A stretch of DNA of 64,000 bases from Epiperipatus broadwayi. Taxonomy: Eukaryota > Onychophora > Udeonychophora > Euonychophora > Peripatidae. The notes under the pieces were generated by a model that was not told the origin of the DNA, did no database searches, and saw nothing but the letters and a program-made list of their open reading frames with translations. Numbering within the stretch: position 1 is the first letter of the stretch; each line of letters opens with the position of its first letter. This document shows, piece by piece, positions 12,601-24,997 of the stretch. The translations under genes were made by a program, and so were the position numbers. The stretch lies in assembly GCA_028023455.1 (NCBI GenBank), contig JAQFVV010012396.1, forward strand, positions 3,106,156-3,170,155, in the 5' to 3' direction.

Positions 12601-14289
12601 AATTATATTCAATATAGAAATCGGAGAGCAAATGTGTCTTCTTTCAAAAATCAAGCAAGTTTCTTTCCAGAGAAGAGGGAAAGATTTACACATGCGCATT
12701 TGTGAAGCATTAATAATAAAAGTCATAAACATATAAGTAAATTTTATCAGGGTCAATGGCATTTAATTTATAACCATAATACATTACTTGTTGTTAAATT
12801 TTATTTAAGTATGAAGTTGAATTTTAAATGAGTGATTATAAACTAATTACTAACAGCAATTAAAATGTCACTTTAATTTTAACATAAAGATTTAACTCTT
12901 GAGTCAATAGCTCATTTATAAAAAATAAATTTATCCAAGAGGAACAGTTTATTGAAACAATTTTTAAAAAATATCAAAATAAAACATTTGGAAATTTCTT
13001 AATAATTCTTCTTCTCTCAAATATGCTAATAAAAAATGCATTTAAATATTAGAGTGCTGTTTATAAATATGCAAACATGGGGATTTTATTTATTAAGATA
13101 TAAATAATGTTAGATTTAGCATAAAGTTCATTGCAACTATGAAATATAAAATAATGAATGATTCTTACATGGGCAATATAAAATATTGATAATTCCTGCA
13201 TTGTGCTATTTTCCAATAGATAGACTTTATCTATTGTCAATGAGCAATTGTTTAACATTTTCAATTTTTTGCTTTTCTTCCTCTTTAAATAATGTTAATT
13301 TTTGGACTTTAAGGATGCATGCTACTTAAAATAAATAATTTTAAAAAATTTATAACTTGTAATTAATTCTATATCTGAGAAATTTTTAAATTTCTTTTTC
13401 CTTTGTATATTTGTTTCTGCTAGAAGTTATGTAGTTTTTGTAGTTTAGATCTTCAGTGTAAGCCATTCAGTGTGCATGTGTGGCACTTTTTATACACCGA
13501 ATCCTGTCACTCTTGTGATTGACAGAAAACCGTCTTTTTACAACTTCATTTTAATTTTTCTATATCAGGGTTAAAGGTTAATTTATAGTATCAGTGCTGT
13601 TAAGCTAAAAACAAAAACTCATTTACATATTTTTCAGACATTTTAATTAACATGTTATGTCAGAGATAATTATTTAAAAAACTGAAATTATTACAAAATA
13701 AAATACAAACAAAAAATAGTTTTTTAATAAAAAAAAATATTACATACTTCTTTATAACCATTTCCAGAATATATTAAATAAATAAATCAGAAATTCACTA
13801 TTAATATTGTAAAATAAAATTAATAAAGGCAAGCATACTCACACACACACACATGTCCATTTAAGTTGTTCACTTGAAAATTAACAACTATTCTAATATT
13901 AATATTATGAAGCTACTATTTATCTTTTAAATCAACTAATTTATCTTTACCTTCATCTATTCACTTTTAATAATACTAACTTATAAATATACTAAATTGA
14001 ATGCTTTACTATAAGCATAAAAATTCAATATTAACATCTAATATTAAACTTATACCTAATTTATATTACTACTTATTTAAACACAAAAATTTGAGATACC
14101 GAAGGATTATGTTAAAGCAATCTTAACTTTTTAATACTAATTTTTTGATAAATAGACAACATCTTTGGGTTAAACACTTAAAATTACTTCAACTATAGAT
14201 AAGTTTATATTAATATAATAAATATTAAATAAATTGTTTTTTCTCTTCACCAATACAAATTGTAATTATAAATATTTGATTTTTCCCGC

Positions 14290-14619
14290 CATGTATTAGT
14301 GAAGCTGTAATTATATATAATGTTTAATATGCCCGCTTAGCGCTTTTGAGATTTAGTATTAAAATCTCATGCTCATAGCTTTACCAATGAAGACTGTTGT
14401 GATTTATTGTATACATATGCAAATGATCTTGAATTTTTAATTAGTTAGTCCATTGTTTAGGGAGAGCGAAGCATGCCTCTCTTCTATTAATGGCACTGAG
14501 GTCATTTGCTATGTAAGCAACTTCTTTGACTTTTCTTTTGGCATCACTCTTATCTGTGCAAATTATTTGGGCAGAACTGGATTCAAATACATGGCCTGTA
14601 GCTGCTTGGTGGTCCAGAA
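14290..14619 (-). pseudogene. Inverted second copy of the GIY-YIG tail and 3' end
   Basis: Read on the minus strand this arm begins at ttctggaccaccaagcagct and parallels 14872-15204. It retains the codons for the WDHQA-like segment, the AQIICTDKSDAKRK region and the EVAYIANDLS region, then the stop and 3' flank through the conserved gcccgcttagc block. The mirrored antisense frames (14453-14635 plus and 14683-15039 minus) translate to near-identical nonsense peptides, which independently shows that the arms are homologous. The divergence between arms argues against an assembly artefact. Confidence 0.75.
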
Positions 14620-15051
14620 ATGGCTAAAACATTGACTAACAATTTCAAATTTAGCTTCAAAACACCTCCCAACACTAACCGACTAATAATTAATTCCAAG
14701 GATAAAATAGAAAAAGATCAAGCCCCTCATGTGGTCTATAATATAGCATGCTCTCAAATAGGCTGCCAGGTATCTTACTACAGTGAGACTTGGGCTAACA
14801 TCAATACAAGAATTTATCAACACAGGTATGCATACAACAGGGTTAGAAATAAAAATGAAGAAACATCGATCTTCTGGGACCACCAAGCAATTACAGGACA
14901 TGTATTTGAATTCAGTTATGCCCAAATAATTTGCGAAGAGAAGAGTGATGCCAAAAGAAAAGTCAAAGAAGCCTTTTACATAGCAAATGACTTCAGTGCC
15001 ATTAATAGAAGAGAGGCATGCTTTGCTCTCTCCAAACAATGGATTAACTAA
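14620..15051 (+). pseudogene. GIY-YIG endonuclease domain of Penelope-like element (fragment)
   Basis: The 143-residue reading frame is the 3' part of a Penelope-type pol gene. It contains HVVYNIACSQIGCQVSYYSE, which corresponds to the GIY...YIG core with a two-cysteine insert (the family usually has a Y-x-G at the second motif, here altered to YYSE). It then has INTRIYQH with the conserved Arg, a WDHQAITGHVF histidine segment and KVKEAFYIA with the conserved Glu. It ends at a natural stop at 15051. It lacks the upstream reverse transcriptase entirely, so the initiator Met is probably internal. This domain cleaves target DNA in the intact element. The altered YIG and missing polymerase mean it is not functional alone. 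Confidence 0.75.
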
Positions 15052-15430
15052 TTAAAAATTCAAGCTCATTTGCATATGTGCACAATAAATCACAACAGAC
15101 TTCATTGGTAAAGCTATGAGTATGAGATTTGAATACTAAATCTCGAATGTGCTAAGTGGGCATATTAAACATTATATTATAATTACAGTTTCACTAACGC
15201 ATACGAAAAAATCGCATATTTATAATAAATATTAAAATGGACTTCAGTTATGTTCAGGACTTTTAAAATACTTTAAATCATTTACAATTTAAATTAACAT
15301 ATACTTAGAAAACTGTAATAAAGTTAATTTACAATAAGATTAAGTTTAATGAAAAATTTTCCTTTATATATTTTTTTGTTTTATACTTAAATAAATTAAA
15401 TAGTTAAAAGTCTATCTTCATTGGCAAAGC

Positions 15431-17770
15431 CCAAGGTTACAATATATTTATATATTATCATAAAGAATTTTTTTTAATTATTGAAGTGGTCTTTTATATT
15501 CACCATAAATATAAATAAAGAATTTTACTGTTGCTTCTTTGATAATCTTGCAAATTTATTTTTATTGTAGATGTACATCACACTCAGTAACTATGCATTT
15601 ATCATATACTGTGCTCATCTTCAGTCCCAGTTTAGATGAAATTCTAAAATGTTAGTTTGAAAGCATTGATATCTTTTATGTTTAATTTTATCCTCTTAAT
15701 GCCCATAAACTTCATTTTATCAGTAGCTTGATAACTGTAGGAATAATAAAATACTTCCATTAAAAATTAGCAAAAGTCCAATACTCTATAGAGTCATAAT
15801 TTCTAGAGTCACCATAACAATGCTTCATGATTGAATAGGCTGCATAATCAGGTTCTTGTGATAGTTTTAGAAAATGGCTTTAAAAATTTATCATTCATAA
15901 ATTTGTTATTATAGCTGTATTTAGGTTTTAATAATGAAAAGTACTTTTTTACAGCCATATTCTTTTTAAGACAAATAACTGTTAATGAGTTATTGCTGTG
16001 GGAGTGACAATTACTACATCTAGAACTTTTCTAAACATCAAAAGAATTCCTTATACCTTGAAATTCATGATACACTTATGTGCACTCTGACTCTCATTAA
16101 ACAAGCTCCAGTTTCTTTTTTCTTGTTTTTTTTTTTGTTCTTATATTTTGTTCTACTTTAATCTCATAATTATCATTAATCAACTGTTTTTCAATCAACA
16201 ATTGATTATTAGATTTAATTTTAATTAAACCATTAAAAGAATTTTCAGGAAAAAATTATGAATACAAAAAATATATTTTCAATTTTTGGAAAATTGTCTA
16301 TTTTATTCAACTTTGATAATTATATACATATATATTATTTATATATATGTATAAATAATATATATGTATTCTCCTTTCTTTTCTCTACAAGAAAGTGCAA
16401 ATTGTTCATTTTGAATTCTTTCTTAAACTAATATTTTAAAAATCAGAGACTATGAAATTTTTTTTATAAAATAACTAAGATATATAACTTTTAAAACATA
16501 GATAGTTTTACACATCATTTAGTTTGTTTAACTTTCATCCTTCCATTAGAGCAAAATATAAATTATTTTTTCTTTGTTTATCCACACATTATATATTTTT
16601 GTTTTTTAATTAAAATAGTGATAAGATAACCGATTTGACAGAATCTTATTTATTTTAATTACTTTTATTTTGTTGTTTTAAAATGTCAGATCTGCCTCTT
16701 TTAAAATTAAGGTGACTTGTAATTTAGAATAATACATATTATTATCATATATTTAAATTTTAATATATGCTGAGTTATAAGATATTGAACCACTGGGTCA
16801 TTACATATTATAAATTTGTGAGGAACTATATTTCTTTTTGAGAATCACACTTTTTATATATTAATTTTGTTTAACTGGTATCTTTTATGATTAAAAGTAC
16901 TAAGTTAAACATAGAGTCATCACTAGTCTCCATTTATGATGATGGAAACATTGATTATTGTTTGTTTTTATATTTGATTTCACTTCTCCATATGCATATA
17001 TAATTATCATAGACATAAAAATGAATCATAATAAGTATTTGATAACAGTAAAGTAAGAGAAAGAAAAAAAAGTTGTGATTCGTCACGAATTAAAAAAAGG
17101 TAATTGATCAAGGAGACAATAACTTACGACTTAGCATGTATTGGTATTTGAATATATGGTTATGTAAATACGCCTTTAACCATTAACTAGGTTTAAATGT
17201 GATATAAATATGGCATGGACATAGTGAGAGCATGGTGGGTTACATGAGATTTATACAATAGATTTGTGATTTAACTAATATATATATATATATATATGGG
17301 TGTGTTATCTGTTACAAACAAGTTATTTTGTAATTCTATATCATTAATTTAGGTAACTACAATATTTTAAAAATGAATTAAAGCTATTTTTACTTTTATA
17401 TCTTTTTTTTTTTTTCATTTTATTCATTTTACATTTTTGTTCAAATTAAAATTAATATAATTTATAAAGTTTAGAATAAATTTTTAATATTCAATAAATA
17501 AATCTTATATATGTTTTAATTACAAAATGCGCGATATATATTTATAAGCAATATTTATTACGATTCCTTTTTTTTATCATAAATGTATATATAAATTCTA
17601 TCTATAATGTTGTGTAGTAATAAAAATATATAGGTTTAAGAGAAATATATTTAAAAAAAAATTAAAATAATTTTTCTAGAATTAGTAAATCATTACCAGT
17701 TCGAAAATTTAAACACAGCTTTAAATGATTAATAATTTATTAAATACGACATTAACATAGAGATATTTAC
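15431..17770. other. AT-rich non-coding stretch downstream of exon
   Basis: No coding or element content recognised. It includes a short palindrome near 16319-16370 built on tatatacatatatattattt and its reverse complement, and a (TA)n run at about 17279-17296. The part adjacent to 17771 must be intron if the exon's donor at 17769-17770 is used. Confidence 0.6.
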
Positions 17771-17978
17771 CTCTGACCAATCAGAAACCTGCCATAATGG
17801 CCCACAAGCATTCTCCCGGCAAGGTCGCACAGTTCGAGGTTTATCTTTCTCATTACACATGTAGTCGTGGACACTGCTATCAAAACCAGGTTTCAGCATT
17901 TTCCAGCATCGAACTGACCTATACTGCTCACCCTGGCCACATGAGACAGAACATTGACTCCAGATACCTGCCACCCAT
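17771..17978 (-). CDS. Thrombospondin type-1 repeat exon of an ADAMTS-like protein
   Basis: On the minus strand an acceptor (ctaatttcag, ending at 17979) precedes a 208-base exon, and a donor (gag|gtaaat) follows at 17770. One base completes a codon from the previous exon; the exon then ends on a codon boundary. So the upstream intron is phase 2 and the downstream one phase 0. The 69 codons read WVAGIWSQCSVSCGQGEQ, then RSVRCWKMLKPGFDSSVHD, and end CGPLWQVSDWSE, which opens the next repeat. Six cysteines, the W-x4-W and the CSVSCGQG motif are diagnostic of TSP1 repeats. From memory, the CWKMLxPGFDSSV block closely resembles human ADAMTSL1 and ADAMTSL3, secreted extracellular-matrix glycoproteins related to ADAMTS proteases but without protease activity. 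The frame is intact, so this is probably a live exon. No neighbouring exon could be found in the window. Confidence 0.9.
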
Positions 17979-18270
17979 CTGAAATTAGTTTAAATATTTT
18001 ATTTTACTTATTACATAAAAGTAATGAACTATATAATAATAAAATAGAAATATATAATGTTAAAAACAAATATATTGGATAATGTTATAAAGTTATTTTC
18101 AAGATTAAAAGATAATAAATAGTACTTGTCAGTTTTCAAGTAAACATGGCAGCCTATATTATTGATAAATAAATAGTTTTGCCCCACTTCCATATTTACA
18201 AAAAATTGCCTGCTAGAAATTGTCATTCTATTTAATATTTTAATTTTTATTATTGTTATTTGAAAAAAGG

Positions 18271-19125
18271 GTACTTGGTATTATTCCTGCTATGACATAT
18301 TACTATGGTGATGTATTATTCTAAGTTTGTGATGTGTTTAAAATAACACCTCCAAGGAATGTGTGGACAAACTTAATCAATGAATTGTGCTGCAGTTCCC
18401 ATGGTGGCATTATTTGAAAGATATCACAAACTTAGAATAATACATCATCAGGAGTAATATGTCATACCACTTGTAGTATGAAAGTTCAAATCTAAAAAAA
18501 ATATGGTGATATATTCGGTATAAAAAAAAGGAAAAAATCACATTACAATACTAAATAAAAACAGGTAGTTGCAACATTTTAGTATGGCACTTTTTGGGAT
18601 TTTTTATTACTTCATGCCATCAAAGCCATTCTTCCCCTCCTGGCATAATGTGGCACTTTGTGCCATCATAAGCACCCAGCATGTGGAATACCAAACTTCA
18701 AATCTAAAAAAATAAACACATCTTATTTCCAATGTTGAAAAGATATATTCATTATGGAAAAGGAGAAAGATAAAAAAAAAAAACCCTGAAACATTTTCTA
18801 AATGGCAAACTGTAACAAAGTTTTAGCTGTAAGTTTACATTTTTTTAAAAAAAAACAAACATATATAATGTTTTAGCAAAAAACCCTCACAAATATATAA
18901 AGTTTTAGCTGTAAATGTATATTTGTAAATATAAAACTGTATTATTTACAAATGATGGCAGAAATGTATTGTATTGTGGAGGGTAAAAAAAGTCATTATG
19001 GTGGACTGAACCATTTAATATCTTCTAAAATGAAAAGGAGAGGGTCAATTTATTTGATATAGATGTATTACCAGACTCAAATGTCACCAGAATAATATAT
19101 CATAGCAGGAATAATACAAAAGTAC
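18271..19125. mobile_element. DNA element with about 45-bp terminal inverted repeats and nested hairpin
   Basis: The left end reads gtacttggtattattcctgc followed by tatgacatattactatggtg. The right end (19081-19125) is its imperfect reverse complement, ending gcaggaataatacaaaagtac. No transposase ORF is present, so it would be a non-autonomous, MITE-like element. The left terminus is also the outer arm of an internal hairpin: 18291-18333 pairs with 18423-18466, including a perfect 25-base match around attctaagtttgtgat, with further pairing inside. A motif near gttcaaatctaaaaaaa recurs at about 18485 and 18696. Flanking bases are A-rich on both sides, so I cannot define the target-site duplication. 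Confidence 0.65.
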
Positions 19126-22100
19126 AAAAAAAAAAAGGAAATCATTGTGGAAAAATTAATTATAAAATTTATAGTTTATTTTTTTTTTAAATTAACTTAT
19201 TAATAGAAAAATGAAAAAAAATAATATAAATACAATATTTATACTTTATTCATGTTGGCAGAATGCAATCATATCATGCCCATTAATATATACTTTTTGA
19301 GTGGGCAGATCCTGTACTTTTGGAAATAGCCATTGCATCAGATTCTGTGATAGGAATGTCCCAAATTTTTATCATTATGATAATTTATCACAAATCTGTT
19401 GATAAAAAGAACCATGCTGAATTGAAACAAAATATGACAATGTTAAAAACTTTTTGTCATTTCCCATATTATACGTAAAAAAAAATCGAAATAAAGTTTC
19501 TTAATGAAATTTATTGGAATTTATTTCTTTTTTTAATTTAACAATTTATTTATTAATTTTGTCTTAATTTTACAACTAACATATCTTCAATAGATTATAG
19601 ACCCTTGAAACTGTACCTTTATCAAAAATATGGACTGCCACCTTCATTTATTTGAAAACTCACAAGTACTTATCTAATAATCAATCAAAATATATTATGA
19701 ATTAATTAAATTTATGACTTAATAAGCTAAATTATCATATTATTTTAGCATCCATAGGAGAATGACATTTCTTTCATCATTGGTAAAACTGCATAATATT
19801 ATAAACATATTTTTATTTTATGGTCAAACTTTAATCTTAGATTTTTGCTCCAGCTAAAAATAACTGAATAGTTATTTATTGACATATAAAATTGTTGGCT
19901 AACTGAATTGGTTATAATTATTATCTGAAAAGAATTCTAGACTTGCTTAGAAACTTCTCAACTACACCAAAAATATTCCTATGTTTCATTCAGATTTGAA
20001 CCAAATTAAAAGAATGAAGATACATACCATATCTTTTTTCATAGGTGCAACTTTATTTTATTAGTAAATAATTTGGTACATATGTAAATTTACAAAGCAG
20101 TTTTCTGATTCCAAAATGTATAATAATGCCCAAACCACATAATATTAATCATCCATTGTAACTTACTTTTGTTTAATACTCAATATTATAAATATATATT
20201 ATAGTTTCTAGTATTTAATATAAACTATAATATATATTTAATACTCAATATTATAAATATATATTATAGTTTCTAGTATTTAAAATAGATTACAACACAG
20301 TATTTATGATATTATGAAAAGAGATATTAAAGCTATTTATTATTGTTATTGTTTATATTATCTACCTAAAGTAGACTAAATTAACAAGACAATAGGTTGG
20401 TCTGACAACACTTCAACATAATTATTAGTTTATTATACATCTATATTTAGAACTGCATCAAAATATTATAAATTAGTTAAGTTTGGTAATTAATAAGCTA
20501 CTATATGGTATTTTTTGATATCAATAATATTATCTTCTCTATTGGTAACAATATTTTTTATTATAACCACATTTTTGTTTTAAGACCACATTAATGAGGT
20601 CTTTATATCATAAGAATATATAGTAATAAAATAATAAAAATATTTGTGACAAATATAATATAATTGTATAATTAATAGAATGTTTGAGCATCCTAGTGAT
20701 AGATTGATTACAATAATTTGATTGAATTAACTATAAATAATATTTTATTTAATCAATTCTAAGACTGTATTCCTGAGTCTGCTACTCTGCCTTTATGCTA
20801 ATCTGCACAAAGCAATAAATAATTTTATTTTAACCTAATCTAAAATAAGACACCACTTAATTTTTTAGTTTACATTACAACAATAAAATTAAAAGAGACT
20901 TTTTACTCTTCGTGTAATGTAAGTTTGATTAATCAATAATTATCAGATAGTAATGCATTTAAACTGTCCCCAGACCAATTTTTGGCTCTTACTTTTAAAA
21001 ATAATGTTGGGATTCAAAGCTGAAAATAATACAGTTATAAATCTATTTATTATTTAAATGTATTAAAAATGTATGATAATTTAAAAAGCAGCCAATAAAT
21101 AATTCCACTATTTTTAAAATATGTAAAAATCCTAAATAACTTTCAATATTGTTTTTTTTTTTAATTTTTTTAAGTGGATATTGTTTTAGAAATGTATGAA
21201 GTGTATGAGAATTATATAGTTTAATAATCTTGGGTTATTAAAAATGTTTTTAGAATATGATGTTTTTCAAGATTTTTAAATGCTTTTATTTAAATTGGAA
21301 AATCTGTTTGCTGGTATGCTGGTTTGTAAACATTTGATTATGGTTTAAGAACAATTGAATAAATTAAATGATTACAAGGTAACTATTATCCCAAAACATT
21401 TTGTTAATCATTAAGATGCTTTCAATTAGATAAGATATAAGAAACAAAAATTTCTTAATTATTTTTTTGTCTAGCTTTGCATTATTAAATAAAGAATGAT
21501 ACAAATTTTAGAGAAATAACACTTCAGATAGACAAAATAATTAAGATAAAAATTATTACTGTTTTCTTGTTGAAGAATAAACATGCATGAGGTCAACAGC
21601 AAATAAGTGAGAAAAGTAGTACACACCCACGTACTGACAATTCTATTTTTATACTCTCATTTTGACAGACATCTCAATTAGATACACCTTTTAAAATTGT
21701 GACATCTATCAAAAAAAATTCAAATTACTACATGGAACTAATTAAGAAAATTACATAAATTGAAATTAATTTTTATTATTCGATACAATTAATAAAAAAC
21801 AAAAACAAAATAAATAACATTTATTATATTTAAATTATCACTTTTTTAATTTATTAGAAACTCTATTTATCTATTTACATTAACCCTTTTATGACTAAAT
21901 TATTCATTCATTTATTTCTGAATATTTAATGATTAAAATTAACTCTATTTGCAATTAACAACATTTTATTATATCTCCACACATGCATGCCAATTCATGC
22001 ATACATGAATACAAAAAATTGCTTTATATCTTTTAAATTGAACCTATTTTAATAATTAACTTACATATTTTTAATCAACTTAATATTACCTAAATAAAGT

Positions 22101-22590
22101 AATCAACTTTATTCAGATTTTTAAGAAAAATTCTATCAAAAAAAAAATAACTTAACTATATTAGTAATCACTTTGAAATGAATTTAATAATTATTGTAAC
22201 ACAAATAAGCATCTAAACTATCCTATACATTTTAAGCATAAAAATTAACATTATTCAATCCCATATTATTTCTAATTCTATTTACTTTTCACATTTTATA
22301 AAAGTATACATAAACTAAACATTAACGTTTAACTTGTAGCATATATATACTAAATATTAGAGCTACAACTTTATAATAACTTTTAATTTATTATATATTA
22401 TATATTTTGTACTTAAAATTATTTGACTGGAGTAAATTATATTAATAAAATAAGATTTAGATAGTATAATTTACACATTAATTTACACAATAAATGTTAT
22501 CATCTTTTTTCTTCCTTTATTTATTTATTTAGTTTTAAAATAGCATAAACGTATAAGTTAAGATAGCCAACTAAGACAATGTGCAATTGC
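19126..22590. other. AT-rich non-coding stretch with a 65-bp tandem duplication
   Basis: No coding content recognised. At 20172-20220 and 20237-20284 the same 48-base sequence, starting tttaatactcaatattataa, is repeated with a period of 65 bases. The rest is A/T-rich sequence with short homopolymer runs and no identified element. Probably intron or intergenic. Confidence 0.6.
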
Positions 22591-22952
22591 ACAAGGTCAC
22601 AATATATATATATATGTTAAAATGAAGATTTGCACGGGTTAAATATATAAAATACATATTTTGCGGGTTCATCCATGTTAAACACTTTTAATATTAATAT
22701 ACTGACATTTCAACTTGGTCACACAAGTCATCCACAGAGTTATAAAAGGTAGAAAGATGATTGTAGAGGCGCTACAATCACTGATTTGAATAAAACATTA
22801 AAATTCCACCAATAGCAAAAATGTTAAATTTAGGAATGTTTTTTAAAAAAATCTTTCCAAATAGGAGGAAGTTTGCATGTATCATCTCGCTTATTGATAC
22901 AATCTGGCCTTTTAAGTATCTCAATGGTTTCTCTAATTTTGCACTGGTAGAG
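22590..22952 (-). mobile_element. Penelope-like element 3' fragment
   Basis: On the minus strand, codons from about 22950 to 22840 read KIRETIEILKRPDCINKRDD and then TCKLPPIWK, which match the C-terminal end of Penelope-type GIY-YIG domains (family pattern R-x-I-R-E-A-I-E-I, then a short tail with Trp). The Glu of RETIEI is the conserved catalytic Glu. Downstream sequence continues for about 240 bases as 3' flank, contains a possible hammerhead-like motif at 22702-22739, and runs into a (TA)n tract at about 22600. Upstream, the domain is lost just before 22960. It is a different family from the elements at 14.2 and 60.5 kb. Confidence 0.65.
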
Positions 22953-24990
22953 ATTATAAAATATGTATTATAAAATATGTATTATATATATATATTGTAA
23001 GAGATGGCTTACAACTGGCCTACACACCTGACCCAATTTTTTTTTTAATATTTGAACTCAGACTAAGTGGTGGAGTTCTAAATACTTTTTCAAAAACAAA
23101 AATTCAAACTGGTAAATAGATAAAATTATTGAAGAGAGAGAACAAAAGAAATTATTTATCTGATTCTATACTTTTGTCTCTCTTTAACAAATATTCATAC
23201 CACATATTAAAATAATCATAATATTATTCAAAAAAATTAACGTTTGATATAATAAAAATAACACATATGACAAAGGTTAATCTATTGTTTTTCATTACCC
23301 AAATAATTTTAAATTTAATAAGCTTGTAATATTGGCATAGCCAGAGTAGACCATTGTATACAATATTACACTATAAATATGACAAAAATTTGAAATCAAT
23401 TTATTTCTCTATGTGATCTTATTTAAGAAGTTTGTTTTAATACATCAAATCATGGCCATGAATATTGCTACAAGATATAATAATAGATGGACAGATGAAT
23501 GGATTGCCAGGAATTGTAAACATTTAGAAAAAAAATCACTTGTGAGATGAATTGATGCAATAAGAAAATTTGTTGGAAAAATAGAAGTTTTAGATCAGAG
23601 AAAGTTGATTATAATTGATACCTTCAAGCTGCGATGGATTAATAATGAGTGTAAACGATATGTTTATATAAGTAACCTACTTAATATTTTTTAAATTTAT
23701 TTAATGGTTAGAAGTACTTTATTATTGAGTAAAAGTTTCCTGAGTGAAAAAAAAAGTACAATAAGAAAGTCTTAGTGAAGTGAACTGAGATAAAACTTTC
23801 ACACTTTAACAAATCTGACTACATACACATATATAGTATAATTCCAAGGAAAAGCTTACACAATGATGAATGTAATCTTAATAATTAAAACATAAGTTTT
23901 GAAAGGTAAAATTTACAATTAACAATAAAAAATACAATAAAATTAGCATAAAGAAATATAATAAATTTGAGATTAAATATTGTGTCCTGTCATTTAGTCT
24001 GATTATAAAAATATTAAGATTTAAGAAATACGTTCTTAGATCATTAAAACAGGCAAAACTCACTATACGTATTGGTGAACATGTGATGTTTCTTAGATCA
24101 TTTTATACTTGATGAAAGTAAAAAAAAATTGATTTACCCAGCCTGCCACTTTACTTCTGAAGAATTAGTTGACCTTCCAAGCAACAGACCATAAGACTGA
24201 TTATTATTTAGACTAGATATTGATTAATTTGATTTAAATATGTTGATTATACCAGGACAATTTTCAGTCATAAAAATATATAACTATTGCTGAGTTTAAA
24301 ACTGTTTTAATAAAGTTTATATTGAAATGTTTTTAATATAATTATTAACTAGTATTCATATTAATTAATAATTATATTAAAACATTTCGTTATCTATAAA
24401 ATTATATGAAGAGAAAAGTTTAAAGTTCAATAAAATGGTCTACATTTATAAAGCAATGATACGTTTCCAGATAGTAATACGATTAAATCACATTACAATC
24501 TATACTAAATACAAGATTTATTTTAAATCTAATAGTGACAAGTACCTAATCAGATAGATTAGTTTTAGCTAAAAATAAAATATTAAATATGGTTATATTA
24601 GAATGTTTATAGGTGAATGAATTAATCATTAATACATGAAACTTTTTAATAGTATGAAGCCAATGATTACAAATAAAGTTTAATTGGTGAACAAGCTTTT
24701 ATCTTTATTAATTAGTCCTTATTTAACAATTACCAACACTTTATTAAATATTCCCAGTTCTATTCATTCAAATATAAGAACAGAACATTTTACATTTTAT
24801 TGTGAATTAAGAACAAGGTTTACATGAACTCTTACTTTTAAATGGTGACACTTTATATCAATTTATATCAGCTAATTGTAAAATAATCAAACTATATAGG
24901 GCTCTCCGATTTAAATAGCTTTTTTCTATACCAATTTAGCAAACTTAGGTATCATATTTGTACATATAGCATGTATTCTTTGCTAGATTG
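22953..24990. other. AT-rich non-coding stretch with a 65-bp palindrome
   Basis: No gene recognised. 24324-24388 is a near-perfect inverted repeat: gaaatgtttttaatataatt and attaataattatattaaaac with catttc, around a loop of about 15 bases. A stretch at about 23455-23690 has a mostly open plus-strand frame (including RYNNRWTDEW), but the similarity to LINE tails is too weak to assign. Confidence 0.55.
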
Positions 24991-24997
24991 TTTTAAA

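Larger units (their letters stand above)
14230..15221 (+). mobile_element. Penelope-like element remnant with inverted arms
   Basis: The insertion is bounded by a 15-base direct repeat, ataataaatattaaa, at 14215-14229 and 15222-15236. The same 15-mer occurs once at the matching place in the paralogous segment (50446-50460), which is the empty site. Inside, a left arm (about 14290-14620) is the reverse complement of the right arm (about 14872-15204), with a spacer of about 250 bases. Each arm holds the C-terminal half of a GIY-YIG endonuclease gene plus 3' sequence through tttaatatgcccgc. No reverse transcriptase is present. Penelope-like elements are retroelements whose single ORF is reverse transcriptase plus GIY-YIG; inverted or tandem terminal arrangements are known for them. 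Confidence 0.8.
9617..15430. repeat. Long paralogous segment, copy 1 (about 4.8 kb plus insertion)
   Basis: The sequence aligns collinearly and in the same orientation with 39585-50655. Anchors visible by eye are ctccattaatgatctat (9665 and 39659), ataaaaagagccatatgg, a C-run (9835-9845 and 39869-39880), ttttcatggtttacatataa (near 12068 and 42028), catccaagag-type sequence (near 12935 and 42847), ctttttatac (near 13486 and 43441), ggttaaacacttaaaatta (near 14168 and 50400) and aatgaaaaattttcc (near 15348 and 50570). Both ends of homology are fairly sharp: gttaggt at the left and caaagcc at the right. No convincing ORF is shared by the copies. It may be a segmental duplication or two copies of a long non-coding repeat. 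Copy 1 alone has a 31-base tandem duplication at about 11950-12011 and the Penelope-like insertion. Confidence 0.85.

Noticed and set aside
12485-12736. 83-codon plus-strand ORF in paralogous copy 1
   Set aside because: The matching region in copy 2 has no corresponding frame, and there are no motifs or splice signals.
13430-13560. Possible promoter (ctttttatac) shared by both paralogous segments
   Set aside because: The TATA-like string is ordinary in this base composition, and no downstream transcript or ORF is shared.
23455-23690. Plus-strand stretch with RYNNRWTDEW and following Lys/Ile-rich codons
   Set aside because: It hints at a LINE C-terminal tail, but the flanking motifs are absent and there is a stop within it.
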